A stretch of 64,000 bases of DNA, from assembly GCF_000834655.1 (NCBI RefSeq), contig NZ_JXQQ01000009.1, positions 1 through 64,000 of the forward strand. The letters run 5' to 3'. A program made the translations under genes and the position numbers. Positions within the stretch are counted from its first letter, which is position 1; each line of letters starts with the position of its first letter. Shown here piece after piece: positions 56,909-64,000 of the stretch. Under the pieces are notes generated by a model, which was given only the letters and a program-made list of their open reading frames with translations, searched no databases and had not been told where the DNA came from. This stretch comes from Variovorax paradoxus. GTDB lineage: Bacteria > Pseudomonadota > Gammaproteobacteria > Burkholderiales > Burkholderiaceae_C.

Positions 56909-57283
56909 ATGAAGACCACCACAACGAAGCGTCGCGGCGATGCGGCGGAAGACGCCGCGCTCGAGCATCTGCAGGACGCCGGCCTCGCGCTGATCGCGCG
57001 CAATTATCGAACGCCCGGGCGCGGCGGCGGCGAGATCGACCTGATCATGCGCGATCCGCGCGGCCCCGGCGGTGGCACGCTGGTGTTCGTCGAGGTGCGC
57101 CAGCGCAGCGCGGGCACGCATGGCGGCGCGGGCGGCAGCATCACAGGGCCGAAGCAACGTCGCATCGTGTTCGCCGCGCAGCATTACCTGGGCCGGCTGC
57201 GCACTGTGCCGCCCTGCCGGTTCGACGTGGTGCTCGTGGAGGAGAAAATCACCTGGCTGCAGGCGGCGTTCGACGCGGCCTGA
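56909..57283 (+). CDS. yraN: YraN-family protein (UPF0102, endonuclease-like fold)
   Basis: 124 residues. The UPF0102 blocks are present: RGDAAEDAALEHLQ, LIARNYRTPGRGGGEIDLI, LVFVEVRQRS and the C-terminal RFDVVLVE. The E-x-D and E-x-R residues match the core of restriction-endonuclease folds, though no activity is firmly established. In many proteobacteria it lies beside rsmI, diaA and a BON lipoprotein, as here. Confidence 0.92.
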   Translation: MKTTTTKRRGDAAEDAALEHLQDAGLALIARNYRTPGRGGGEIDLIMRDPRGPGGGTLVFVEVRQRSAGTHGGAGGSITGPKQRRIVFAAQHYLGRLRTVPPCRFDVVLVEEKITWLQAAFDAA

Positions 57284-57369
57284 TGCGCCTTGCGAGGGAA
57301 CTGAAGCCTTCATGAAGGCTCCACAACTCAAACGTCTTGTTTCACAACCCCCAGTTATCATCCCGCCTC

Positions 57370-58014
57370 ATGCTCGAGCAACGGATTCAGCAGCACTTCA
57401 TCGACAGTGCCGACCTCAAATACCAGACCGGACCGGTCCTCAGCAAACCCATCTCTCAAGCGATGCAGGCCATCCTGGCCTGCGTGACCAGCGGCGGCAA
57501 GGTGCTGGCCTGCGGCGCGGGCGTCTCGGGCCTGCTGGCCGCGCAATTCGCCGCGCAGTTCGTCGGCCGCTTCGAACGCGAGCGTCCCGAGCTGGGCGCC
57601 ATCGCACTGCCCGGCGACACCACCGACCCCCATGCCGACAGCGCCAATGCCATGGATGCCGACCGCTTCGCGCGCCAGGTGCGCGCGCTCGGCCAGGCCG
57701 GCGACGTGCTGCTCGCGTTGAGCGCGAGCGGGCAGTCGGCCGCCGTGCTGGCTGCCGTGCTGGCCGCGCACGAGCGCGACATGACCGTGGTCGCCCTGCT
57801 CGGCAACGCCGTGTCGGGCCCGCCCGCGGCGCCCGGCGGCGGCAGCAGCGGCACCGGCGGCGTCATTGGCCGCGCACTGCGTGAAACCGACGTCCAGATC
57901 AGCGTGCCGCACGAGCGTGCGGCGCGCATCCATGAAGTCCACCTGCTCGCGCTGCACTGCCTGTGCGACGGCGTGGATGCCCAGTTACTCGGAGAACAGG
58001 AAGCTTCCTCATGA
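57370..58014 (+). CDS. diaA: DiaA/GmhA-like SIS-domain protein
   Basis: 214 residues. A SIS sugar-isomerase fold: ISQAMQAILACVTSGGKVLACGAG, DRFARQVRALGQAGDVLLALSASGQSAAV and HEVHLLALHCLCDGVD (landmarks). In E. coli DiaA binds DnaA and promotes replication initiation; the neighbours yraN and dolP support DiaA rather than phosphoheptose isomerase. A GGGSSGTGG insert in the middle is an oddity. Its stop overlaps the next ATG by four bases. Confidence 0.86.
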   Translation: MLEQRIQQHFIDSADLKYQTGPVLSKPISQAMQAILACVTSGGKVLACGAGVSGLLAAQFAAQFVGRFERERPELGAIALPGDTTDPHADSANAMDADRFARQVRALGQAGDVLLALSASGQSAAVLAAVLAAHERDMTVVALLGNAVSGPPAAPGGGSSGTGGVIGRALRETDVQISVPHERAARIHEVHLLALHCLCDGVDAQLLGEQEASS

Positions 58015-58790
58015 CCATGACGACACCGACCCAACGTATTGCCCTCGCACTCACCCTGGGTGCCGCACTGGTCGCCGGTCTCTCCGCTTGCGTTCCGCTC
58101 GTGGTGGGCGGTGCCGCAGTGGTGGGCGTGGGCATGGTGGCGACCGACCGCCGCAGCTCGGGCGCCCAGCTCGACGACCAGGGCATCGAGTTGCGCGCCG
58201 CGGCCCGCGTGCGCGACATCGCCAACGACCAGATGTACGTGAGCGTCACCAGCTACAACCGCCAGGTGCTCCTGACCGGCGCGGTGGGCAACGAGGCCGA
58301 CCGCCGCCGCGTCGAGGACGAGGTGAGCCGCATCGTCAACGTGCGCTCCGTGGTGAACGAGCTCACGCTCGGCGCGCCCAGCACCTTCCAGGACCGCTCG
58401 AACGACCTCTACATCACCGGCAAGGTGAAGGCCTCGCTGCTCGATGCGAAGGACATCTTCGCCAACTCGTTCAAGGTGACGACCGAGCGCGGCGTGGTCT
58501 ACCTGATGGGCATCGCCACGCGGCGCGAGACCGATCGCGCGACCGAGATCACGCGCGGCGTGGGTGGCGTGATGAAGGTGGTGCGCGTGGTCGAGGTGGT
58601 GAGCGAGGCCGACCTCGCCGCGAGCCAGGCGGCCAACCAGTCCGCGGCACAGCGCGGCGGCACGGGCCCGGCGCCGGTGAGCAACGCGACGCCTTCGTCG
58701 TCTTCTTCCTCGCGCGTGCCGCTGCCCCCGATGGAGCCGCTGCCCGCGCCGGGCTCGCCGCCCGCGGTGACGACCTCGCCGGTCCGCTGA
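58011..58790 (+). CDS. dolP: BON-domain lipoprotein (DolP/YraP-like)
   Basis: 259 residues. Lipobox LSAC gives C27. Two BON domains follow, roughly residues 60-125 (VTSYNRQVLLTGAVGNE) and 135-200 (LYITGKVKASLLDAKD, VVYLMGIATRRETD). A Ser/Pro-rich tail (~205-259) is longer than in E. coli DolP. DolP is an outer-membrane lipoprotein that supports envelope integrity. It is co-translated with diaA and followed by a terminator. Confidence 0.9.
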   Translation: MTMTTPTQRIALALTLGAALVAGLSACVPLVVGGAAVVGVGMVATDRRSSGAQLDDQGIELRAAARVRDIANDQMYVSVTSYNRQVLLTGAVGNEADRRRVEDEVSRIVNVRSVVNELTLGAPSTFQDRSNDLYITGKVKASLLDAKDIFANSFKVTTERGVVYLMGIATRRETDRATEITRGVGGVMKVVRVVEVVSEADLAASQAANQSAAQRGGTGPAPVSNATPSSSSSSRVPLPPMEPLPAPGSPPAVTTSPVR

Positions 58791-58799
58791 AATCAAAAA

Positions 58800-58821
58800 G
58801 CCCGCTTCCGCGGGCTTTTTT
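58800..58821. terminator. Bidirectional terminator between dolP and the dehydrogenase gene
   Basis: The stem GCCCGC/GCGGGC with a TTCC loop is flanked by five A and six T, nine bases after the dolP stop. It reaches the stop codon of the converging gene. Confidence 0.92.
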
Positions 58822-59729
58822 CATTTGAGCCGGATGATCAGGCTCGAGGTGTCCCAGCGCCGCCCGCCGGCTTGCTGCACGTCGGCGTAGAACTGGTCCA
58901 CCAGCGCCGTGACCGGAACCCGCGCGCCGTTGCGCTTGGCCTCGTCGAGCACCAGGCCCAGGTCCTTGCGCATCCAGTCGACGGCAAAACCGTAGTCGAA
59001 CTTGCCCGCGATCATGGTCTTGCCGCGGTTGTCCATCTGCCAACTCTGGGCCGCGCCCTTGCCGATGACGCCGAGCACGGCTTCCATGTCCAGGCCCGCA
59101 CGCTGGCCGAAGGCGATGGCTTCCGACAGCCCCTGCACCAGTCCCGCAATGGCGATCTGGTTCACCATTTTTGCGAGCTGGCCGGCGCCGCTCTCGCCCA
59201 GCAGCGTGACCGCGCGTGAAAACGCCGCGGCCACCGGCTTGATGCGCTCGAAGGCGGCCGAGTCGCCGCCGCACATCACGGTGAGTGCGCCGTTCTGCGC
59301 ACCTGCCTGGCCGCCGGAAACCGGTGCGTCGATGAATTGAAGCCCCAGCGCCTGGGCTGCCTTCGACAGTTCGCGCGCCACGTCGGCCGAAGCGGTGGTG
59401 TGGTCGACCAGCACCGCACCCTTCTTCATGCCGGCGAAGGCGCCGTCGTCGCCCAGCACCACCGAGCGCAGGTCCTCATCGTTGCCGACGCAGCAGAAAA
59501 CGATGTCGGCGCCCGCCGCCGCTTCGCGCGGGGTGGCGGCATGGCGGCCCGGCGGGCCGAATTCGGCGGCCCATGCCTCGGCCTTGGCGGCCGTGCGGTT
59601 GTAGACCGTGACGCTGTGGCCGGCCTTGGCCAGGTGGCCGGCCATCGGCCCGCCCATGACGCCGAGGCCGAGAAAGGCCACCGTCTGGGCGGGGATGGAT
59701 TCGTAGGTGCGGGTGTTGATGCTGCTCAT
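58821..59729 (-). CDS. Beta-hydroxyacid dehydrogenase (3-hydroxyisobutyrate/tartronate semialdehyde type)
   Basis: 302 residues. The Rossmann motif FLGLGVMGGPMAGHLAKAGH begins near residue 20. The family signature FIDAPVSGGQAGAQNG and the catalytic lysine region GAGQLAKMVNQI follow. The ATG at 59729 leaves a short lead (SSINTRTYESIPAQ). It oxidises a small hydroxyacid with NAD(P); the exact substrate is not decided by sequence. The gene stands alone, followed by the shared terminator. Confidence 0.9.
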   Translation of the reverse strand: MSSINTRTYESIPAQTVAFLGLGVMGGPMAGHLAKAGHSVTVYNRTAAKAEAWAAEFGPPGRHAATPREAAAGADIVFCCVGNDEDLRSVVLGDDGAFAGMKKGAVLVDHTTASADVARELSKAAQALGLQFIDAPVSGGQAGAQNGALTVMCGGDSAAFERIKPVAAAFSRAVTLLGESGAGQLAKMVNQIAIAGLVQGLSEAIAFGQRAGLDMEAVLGVIGKGAAQSWQMDNRGKTMIAGKFDYGFAVDWMRKDLGLVLDEAKRNGARVPVTALVDQFYADVQQAGGRRWDTSSLIIRLK

Positions 59730-59796
59730 GGGGCGAGAGCTTAAAGCCATTGGCCCACGGTCAGCGGCGGGCCGCCGGAGCCACCCCGCGCTGCGG

Positions 59797-60933
59797 TCAG
59801 ACGATCGCGAAGTGCTCCGTGCCGGCTGCCAGGTCGGTGCTGCGCGCGCGCTGGCTGTTGAGCTTGATCTGCAGGCGCAGGTCGTTGGCCGAGTCGGCGT
59901 TGCGGATGGCGTCCTCGAAGGTGATCGAGTGGCTCTCGAAAAGGTCGAAGAGGGCCTGGTCGAAGGTCTGCATCCCGAGGTTGCGGCTCTTCTTCATGAT
60001 CTCCTTGATCTCGCCCACCTCGCCCTTGAAGATCAGGTCGGAGATCAGCGGCGTGTTCAGCAGCACCTCGACGGCGGCCACGCGGCCCTGGCCGTCTTCG
60101 GTGGGCACCAGGCGCTGCGACACCAGCGAGCGCAGGTTCAGCGACAGGTCCATCAGCAACTGCGCGCGGCGCTCTTCGGGGAAGAAGTTGATGATCCGGT
60201 CCAGCGCCTGGTTGGCGCTGTTGGCGTGCAGCGTGGCCATGCAAAGGTGGCCCGTTTCCGCGAAGGCCACCGCGTGCTCCATGGTTTCGCGGTCGCGGAT
60301 TTCGCCCATCAGGATCACGTCGGGTGCCTGGCGCAGCGTGTTCTTGAGCGCGGCCTCCCAGCTGTCGGTGTCGATGCCCACTTCGCGCTGCGTCACCACG
60401 CAGTTCTTGTGCGGGTGCACGAATTCGACCGGGTCTTCCACCGTGACGATGTGGCCGTAGGAGTTTTCGTTGCGCCAGTCGATCATCGCGGCCAGCGTGG
60501 TCGACTTGCCCGAGCCCGTGGCGCCCACCAGGATGGTGAGGCCGCGCTTGGTCATCGACACGTCCTTGAGCACCTGCGGCATGCCGAGGCCGTCGATCGT
60601 CGGCAGCTTGGCGGGAATGGTCCGCAGCACCATGCCGACCTTGCCCTGCTGCACGAAGGCGTTGACGCGGAAGCGCCCGATGCCGGTGGGCGAGATCGCG
60701 AAGTTGCACTCCTTGGTGCGCTCGAAGTCGGCCACCTGCCGGTCGTTCATGACCGAGCGCGTGAGCGCCAGCGTGTGCTGCGCGCCCAGCGCCTGCTGCG
60801 ACACCTTGGTGACCTTGCCGTCGACCTTGATCGCGGGCGGGAAGTCGGCGGTGATGAACAAGTCGCTGCCGTTGCGGCTCACCATGAGCTTGAGCAGGTC
60901 GTTGATGAACTGGCTGGCTTGATCGCGTTCCAT
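59797..60933 (-). CDS. pilU: Type IV pilus ATPase PilU
   Basis: 378 residues. Walker A GATGSGKST lies at 137-145, with VTVEDPVEFVH (Asp box), GEIRDRETMEHAVAFAETGHL (Walker B) and ATLHANSANQALDRI (His box). PilU assists PilT in pilus retraction. The ATG at 60933 follows AAGGAGC. It lies behind pilT on the same strand, with a dispersed repeat between the two. Confidence 0.94.
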   Translation of the reverse strand: MERDQASQFINDLLKLMVSRNGSDLFITADFPPAIKVDGKVTKVSQQALGAQHTLALTRSVMNDRQVADFERTKECNFAISPTGIGRFRVNAFVQQGKVGMVLRTIPAKLPTIDGLGMPQVLKDVSMTKRGLTILVGATGSGKSTTLAAMIDWRNENSYGHIVTVEDPVEFVHPHKNCVVTQREVGIDTDSWEAALKNTLRQAPDVILMGEIRDRETMEHAVAFAETGHLCMATLHANSANQALDRIINFFPEERRAQLLMDLSLNLRSLVSQRLVPTEDGQGRVAAVEVLLNTPLISDLIFKGEVGEIKEIMKKSRNLGMQTFDQALFDLFESHSITFEDAIRNADSANDLRLQIKLNSQRARSTDLAAGTEHFAIV

Positions 60934-60970
60934 GAGAGCGCTCCTTGATCTCTGTTTAGTTTGAACCTGC

Positions 60971-61073
60971 CGGCGGCCGACCGCCGGGCCGCCCCAAGGC
61001 GGCCGTGCCTCCCCCATGGGGGGTGGAGTTACACGAAGCGTAGCGAAGTGAAAAGCCGGGGGGCTTCATCATG
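60971..61073 (-). repeat. Dispersed intergenic repeat, family A, copy 2
   Basis: On the minus strand the sequence begins ATGATGAAGCCCCCCGGCTT right after the pilT stop, passes a CTCCACCCCCCATGGGGGAG hairpin and ends with a GGGGCGGCCCGGCGGTCGGC block. The order and most bases match 17611-17703. A ten-base middle stretch (around CGCTACGCTTCGTG) differs. Confidence 0.8.
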
Positions 61074-61074
61074 A

Positions 61075-62118
61075 CTAGCCGGGGAAATTCTCGGGAATCT
61101 TTGCTTTTCCGCGCGCTTCGGCGGCGGAAATCGTGTTGCGGCGAACCAGCTCCATCAGGTTCTGGTCCAGCGTCTGCATGCCGGAGCCCTGGCCGGTCTG
61201 GATGGTGGAGTACATCTGCGCCACCTTGGCCTCGCGGATCAGGTTCCGGATGGCGGGCGTGCCCAGCATGATCTCGTGCGCGGCCACGCGGCTCTGGCCG
61301 TCCTTGGTCTTGCACAGTGTCTGGGAAATCACCGCCTGCAGCGACTCCGAGAGCATTGCGCGGATCATTTCCTTCTCCTCGCCCGGGAACACGTCGATGA
61401 TCCGGTCGATGGTCTTGGCGGCCGACGAGGTGTGCAGCGTGCCGAACACGAGGTGGCCCGTTTCGGCCGCGGTCATCGCGAGGCGGATGGTTTCGAGGTC
61501 GCGCAGCTCGCCCACGAGAATCGCGTCCGGGTCTTCGCGCAGGGCAGAGCGCAGCGCGTTCGAGAACGACAGCGTCATCGGCCCCACTTCGCGCTGGTTG
61601 ATCAGGCACTTCTTCGATTCGTGCACGAATTCGATCGGGTCTTCCACCGTGAGGATGTGGCCGTATTCGTTTTCGTTGAGGTAGTTCACCATCGCCGCCA
61701 GCGTGGTCGACTTGCCCGAGCCCGTGGGGCCGGTCACCAGCACCAGGCCGCGCGGCTTGAGCGCCAGTTCGCCGAAAATCTTGGGCGCGTTCAGCTGCTC
61801 GAGCGTGAGGATCTTCGACGGAATGGTCCGGAACACGGCGGCCGCGCCGCGTGCCTGGTTGAAGGCGTTCACGCGGAAGCGCGCGAGGCCGTCGATCTCG
61901 AACGAGAAGTCGACCTCCAGGAACTCTTCGTAGTGCTTGCGGTGCGTGTCGCTCATGATGTCGTACACCATCGCGTGCACGCCCTTGTGGTCGAGCGCAT
62001 CGACGTTGATGCGGCGCACGTCGCCGTTCACACGGATCATGGGCGGAAGCCCGGCCGACAAGTGCAGGTCGGAGGCTTTGTTCTTGACGCTGAATGCCAG
62101 CAGTTGGGTGATGTCCAC
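61075..62118 (-). CDS. pilT: Type IV pilus retraction ATPase PilT
   Basis: 347 residues. Walker A GPTGSGKST lies at 130-138; the Asp box LTVEDPIEFVH, Walker B VGELRDLETIRLA, His box FGTLHTSSAAKT and AIRNLIREAK motif are typical. The start is a GTG at 62118 (DITQLLAFSVKNKASDLHLS follows), with GGAG just upstream. It powers pilus disassembly, for twitching and DNA uptake. It is divergent from yggS, as in many proteobacteria. Confidence 0.96.
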   Translation of the reverse strand: MDITQLLAFSVKNKASDLHLSAGLPPMIRVNGDVRRINVDALDHKGVHAMVYDIMSDTHRKHYEEFLEVDFSFEIDGLARFRVNAFNQARGAAAVFRTIPSKILTLEQLNAPKIFGELALKPRGLVLVTGPTGSGKSTTLAAMVNYLNENEYGHILTVEDPIEFVHESKKCLINQREVGPMTLSFSNALRSALREDPDAILVGELRDLETIRLAMTAAETGHLVFGTLHTSSAAKTIDRIIDVFPGEEKEMIRAMLSESLQAVISQTLCKTKDGQSRVAAHEIMLGTPAIRNLIREAKVAQMYSTIQTGQGSGMQTLDQNLMELVRRNTISAAEARGKAKIPENFPG

Positions 62119-62169
62119 GGGGCTCCTCGGCTCGAGTTCGGTGACGTTTTGATACGATTTTGGACGATT

Positions 62170-62871
62170 ATGACGATGATTGGCGACGACCTCCAGCAAG
62201 TAAAGACACGGATCGTGGAGGCATGTGTAACGGCCGGCCGCGACCCGGCCGGGGTCGGGCTGCTGGCGGTGTCCAAGACCTTCGGGCCCGAGGCGGTGCG
62301 CGAGGCGCACGCGGCGGGCCAAACGGCCTTCGGCGAGAACTACGTGCAGGAAGGGCTGGACAAGATCCAGGCGCTCGCCGATCTGCGCGCCGCCCTCGAA
62401 TGGCACTGCATCGGCCCTCTGCAGAGCAACAAGACGCGGCCCGTGGCCGAGCAGTTCGACTGGGTCCACAGCGTCGACCGGCTCAAGATCGCCGAGCGGC
62501 TGTCGGCGCAGCGGCCGGCCCATCTGCCGCCGCTCAACGTATGCCTTCAGGTTAACGTGGACGGCGGCGCAAACAAGTCCGGCGTGCCTCCGGAAGAGGC
62601 TGTCGAACTTGCCCGCGCTGTGGCGGCATTGCCACATCTGCGGCTGCGCGGGCTCATGGCGATCCCCGAACCGGCGCCGGATTTCGCGGCGCAGCGCGAT
62701 CTGTGCCTGCGCGCGCATGCGGTCTTCGAATCGATCAGGGGGGCGGGCATCGAACTGGACACGCTCTCGCTCGGCATGAGCGCAGACCTCGAGGCGGCGA
62801 TCAGCGCCGGCAGCACGATGGTGCGGGTCGGCACCGCCATCTTCGGCGGCCGGGCCAGAAAGCCCGCCTGA
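62170..62871 (+). CDS. yggS: YggS/PLPBP pyridoxal-phosphate homeostasis protein
   Basis: 233 residues. PLP lysine K36 in LLAVSKTFGP, then AFGENYVQEGLDKI, WHCIGPLQSNKTR and GMSADLEAAISAGSTMVRVGTAIFG are family signatures. It binds PLP and keeps its level balanced without known enzyme activity. The ATG at 62170 (or 62176) is 52 bases from the pilT start. It converges on an Lrp-type gene; a stem at 62868-62887 contains both stop codons. Confidence 0.95.
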   Translation: MTMIGDDLQQVKTRIVEACVTAGRDPAGVGLLAVSKTFGPEAVREAHAAGQTAFGENYVQEGLDKIQALADLRAALEWHCIGPLQSNKTRPVAEQFDWVHSVDRLKIAERLSAQRPAHLPPLNVCLQVNVDGGANKSGVPPEEAVELARAVAALPHLRLRGLMAIPEPAPDFAAQRDLCLRAHAVFESIRGAGIELDTLSLGMSADLEAAISAGSTMVRVGTAIFGGRARKPA

Positions 62872-62883
62872 GGCTCCCGCGCC

Positions 62884-63375
62884 TCAGAGTCCCAGCGGCA
62901 GCCGCGCGCTGCTCTTGACCTCTTCCATCACCGCATAGGTCCGCGTCTCGCGCACCCCGGGCAGTTGCCACAGCACCGTGCCCGCGAACTCGCGGTACGC
63001 GGCCATGTCCGCCATGCGGGTCTTGAGCAGGTAGTCGAAGCCGCCGGCGACCATGTGGCATTCCATGATCTCGTCGCGCACCTGCACCGCGGCCTTGAAC
63101 TGGTCGAACACGTTGGGCGTGGTGCGGTCGAGCAGCACCTCGACGAACACCGTGAACCCCCGGCCCAGCTTCTCGGGGTCCAGGCGCGCCTCGTAGCCCA
63201 GGATGAACCCGTCGCGCGTCAGGCGCTGCACGCGCGCCAGCACCGCAGTGGGCGAGAGCGCCACCGCCTCGGCCAGCTTGAGGTTCGTGATGCGCCCGTC
63301 CTCCTGAAGAATCATCAGGAGGCGCAGGTCGATGCGGTCCAGGTCGAGCATTGGAGAATTATCCGGTTCGTGCAT
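62884..63375 (-). CDS. Lrp/AsnC-family transcriptional regulator
   Basis: 163 residues. The helix-turn-helix region (LQEDGRITNLKLAEAVALSP, then TAVLARVQRLTRDGFI) and the RAM domain (YEARLDPEKLGRGFTVFVEV, GGFDYLLKTRMADM) are clear. The C-terminal part resembles Lrp-type regulators that sense amino acids. ATG 63375 gives a short acidic lead; ATG 63351 is possible. Its own promoter region holds an inverted repeat at 63398-63418. Confidence 0.92.
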   Translation of the reverse strand: MHEPDNSPMLDLDRIDLRLLMILQEDGRITNLKLAEAVALSPTAVLARVQRLTRDGFILGYEARLDPEKLGRGFTVFVEVLLDRTTPNVFDQFKAAVQVRDEIMECHMVAGGFDYLLKTRMADMAAYREFAGTVLWQLPGVRETRTYAVMEEVKSSARLPLGL

Positions 63376-63397
63376 CGATTCTTTGCAGAAGATGCGC

Positions 63398-63418
63398 CCT
63401 ATGGCAGTTGGCCATAGG
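63398..63418. promoter_or_regulatory. Inverted repeat upstream of the Lrp-type gene
   Basis: Two seven-base arms CCTATGG and CCATAGG are separated by seven bases, 23 bases before the regulator start. Lrp regulators often control their own gene through such sites. No experimental motif for this subgroup is known to me. Confidence 0.45.
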
Positions 63419-63489
63419 AGATAGAACCAAGGAAATGCCCTGCGCCTACCCTGCGTCGACCCCCCTGGGGGTACCCAGGCCCCTTTCGC

Positions 63490-63954
63490 TCAGCGAACGG
63501 TCGTGTGCAGTTGCGCGGCTGCCTGCTGGCTCGTGAACTGCTCGACCAGCGCTCCAAAGGCGGGACTCGCCCGCAGCTTGTTGTATTCGGCCACCGCCTG
63601 GCGGTACGCGGGCCGCGTCGTGTCGCCGCCGGCCTCGCCGTTCTGCTGTGCGGCGAGGCCGGACTGGATCCACAGCCGCGTGTCGGCCGCCACGGCGGCG
63701 CGGCTGTTCGCGGAGACCACGGCCGCCTGCTGCGCGAGCCCGTCGGTATAGCCCTGCGTGGGCGCGCGCTGGAGCCACTGCTGCGCATCGGCCGTCACCG
63801 CGGCGCGCGTCGTGGACGAGGCGAGCGGCACCGGCCGCGGATCGCCTTCGGCGTAGTTGCCGGCAAGGCTCGGCGCCGAGGCGAGGGCCAGCAGCGCGGC
63901 GACGGTGGCGGTGCCCAGGATGCGGGTGGTACAGGTGGTGGAAGAGGACATCAT
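63490..63954 (-). CDS. Small secreted protein with an internal repeat, function unknown
   Basis: 154 residues. A signal peptide ends near ASAPSLAGN (residue ~31). The mature part contains two similar blocks, RAAVTADAQQWLQRAP (~50) and RAAVAADTRLWIQSGL (~87), and a third, weaker one near the end. It is rich in Ala, Gln and Thr and lacks cysteines after the signal. DUF4148-like proteins of Burkholderiales have a related look. The gene stands alone on the minus strand; 46 bases remain to the window end. Confidence 0.75.
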   Translation of the reverse strand: MMSSSTTCTTRILGTATVAALLALASAPSLAGNYAEGDPRPVPLASSTTRAAVTADAQQWLQRAPTQGYTDGLAQQAAVVSANSRAAVAADTRLWIQSGLAAQQNGEAGGDTTRPAYRQAVAEYNKLRASPAFGALVEQFTSQQAAAQLHTTVR

Positions 63955-64000
63955 TCGCTGGCTCCTTGATGTGGTGGGTTGGTGAAGCCAACTCTATGAA

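Noticed and set aside
62868..62887. Stem-loop CTGAGGC/GCCTCAG containing both stop codons of yggS and the Lrp gene, as a possible terminator
   Set aside because: No T-run on either side and the stem is short; it may be chance symmetry of two facing stop codons.

Overview
The window is GC-rich, densely packed bacterial DNA. An atp operon of the order I-B-E-F-H-A-G-x-D-C, the neighbours dat-ybeD-lipB-lipA, the rsmI/yraN-diaA-dolP block and yggS/pilT-pilU point to a betaproteobacterium of the Comamonadaceae, most like Variovorax. The genus is an inference from gene order and protein style; no 16S gene is present.

Layout. 1-2.7 kb: an accessory patch with three immunity-type genes (PoNi/DUF1910-DUF1911 and a related tail fragment), interrupted by a 473-bp internally deleted IS21-type element. 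2.8-5.7 kb (minus): lipA, lipB, ybeD and a D-amino-acid-type aminotransferase. 5.9-13.7 kb: the ATP synthase operon, with an extra lipoprotein gene between atpG and atpD, closed by a strong terminator. 13.8-20 kb: a ROK regulator, a ribose-type sugar ABC transporter and a Gfo/Idh/MocA oxidoreductase. 20-21.4 kb: a PAP2 phosphatase and a DUF3617 protein. 21.4-28.2 kb: the ligase-associated DNA repair set (MBL exonuclease, ATP-dependent ligase, DEXH helicase, PdeM phosphoesterase) with trxC embedded on the other strand. 28.3-31.2 kb: two TPM proteins, LemA and a Rossmann-fold protein.

31.2-43.4 kb is the most interesting part. rutABCDEF (uracil breakdown) and rutR lie beside a seven-gene minus-strand operon: 2OG-Fe(II) oxygenase, VOC protein, BMP-type nucleoside ABC transporter and an isochorismatase-type hydrolase. 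Both operons have a sigma-54 -24/-12 promoter and a RutR-like palindrome upstream. They therefore look like one nitrogen-controlled, pyrimidine-responsive regulon in which the ABC transporter may replace the missing RutG permease and the oxygenase may add a new catabolic step.

43.5-46.3 kb: SnoaL-like protein, YheT-type hydrolase, a DUF protein and a membrane-anchored cytochrome c. 46.4-53.2 kb: an RND efflux pump (OMF, AcrB-type, MFP) with a divergent TetR regulator and an AcrR-like operator. 53.2-54.8 kb: tRNA-Arg(CCG) and an MFS gene, followed by a decayed copy of the tRNA 3' end plus terminator. 54.9-64 kb: a small protein, GST, rsmI, yraN, diaA, dolP, a beta-hydroxyacid dehydrogenase, pilU, pilT, yggS, an Lrp regulator and a secreted protein.

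Two families of dispersed non-coding repeats are present. One has paired GC-rich hairpins (four copies, two of them read into protein ends). The other is a ~95-bp element between co-directional genes (two copies). No rRNA gene, CRISPR array or intact transposase was seen.
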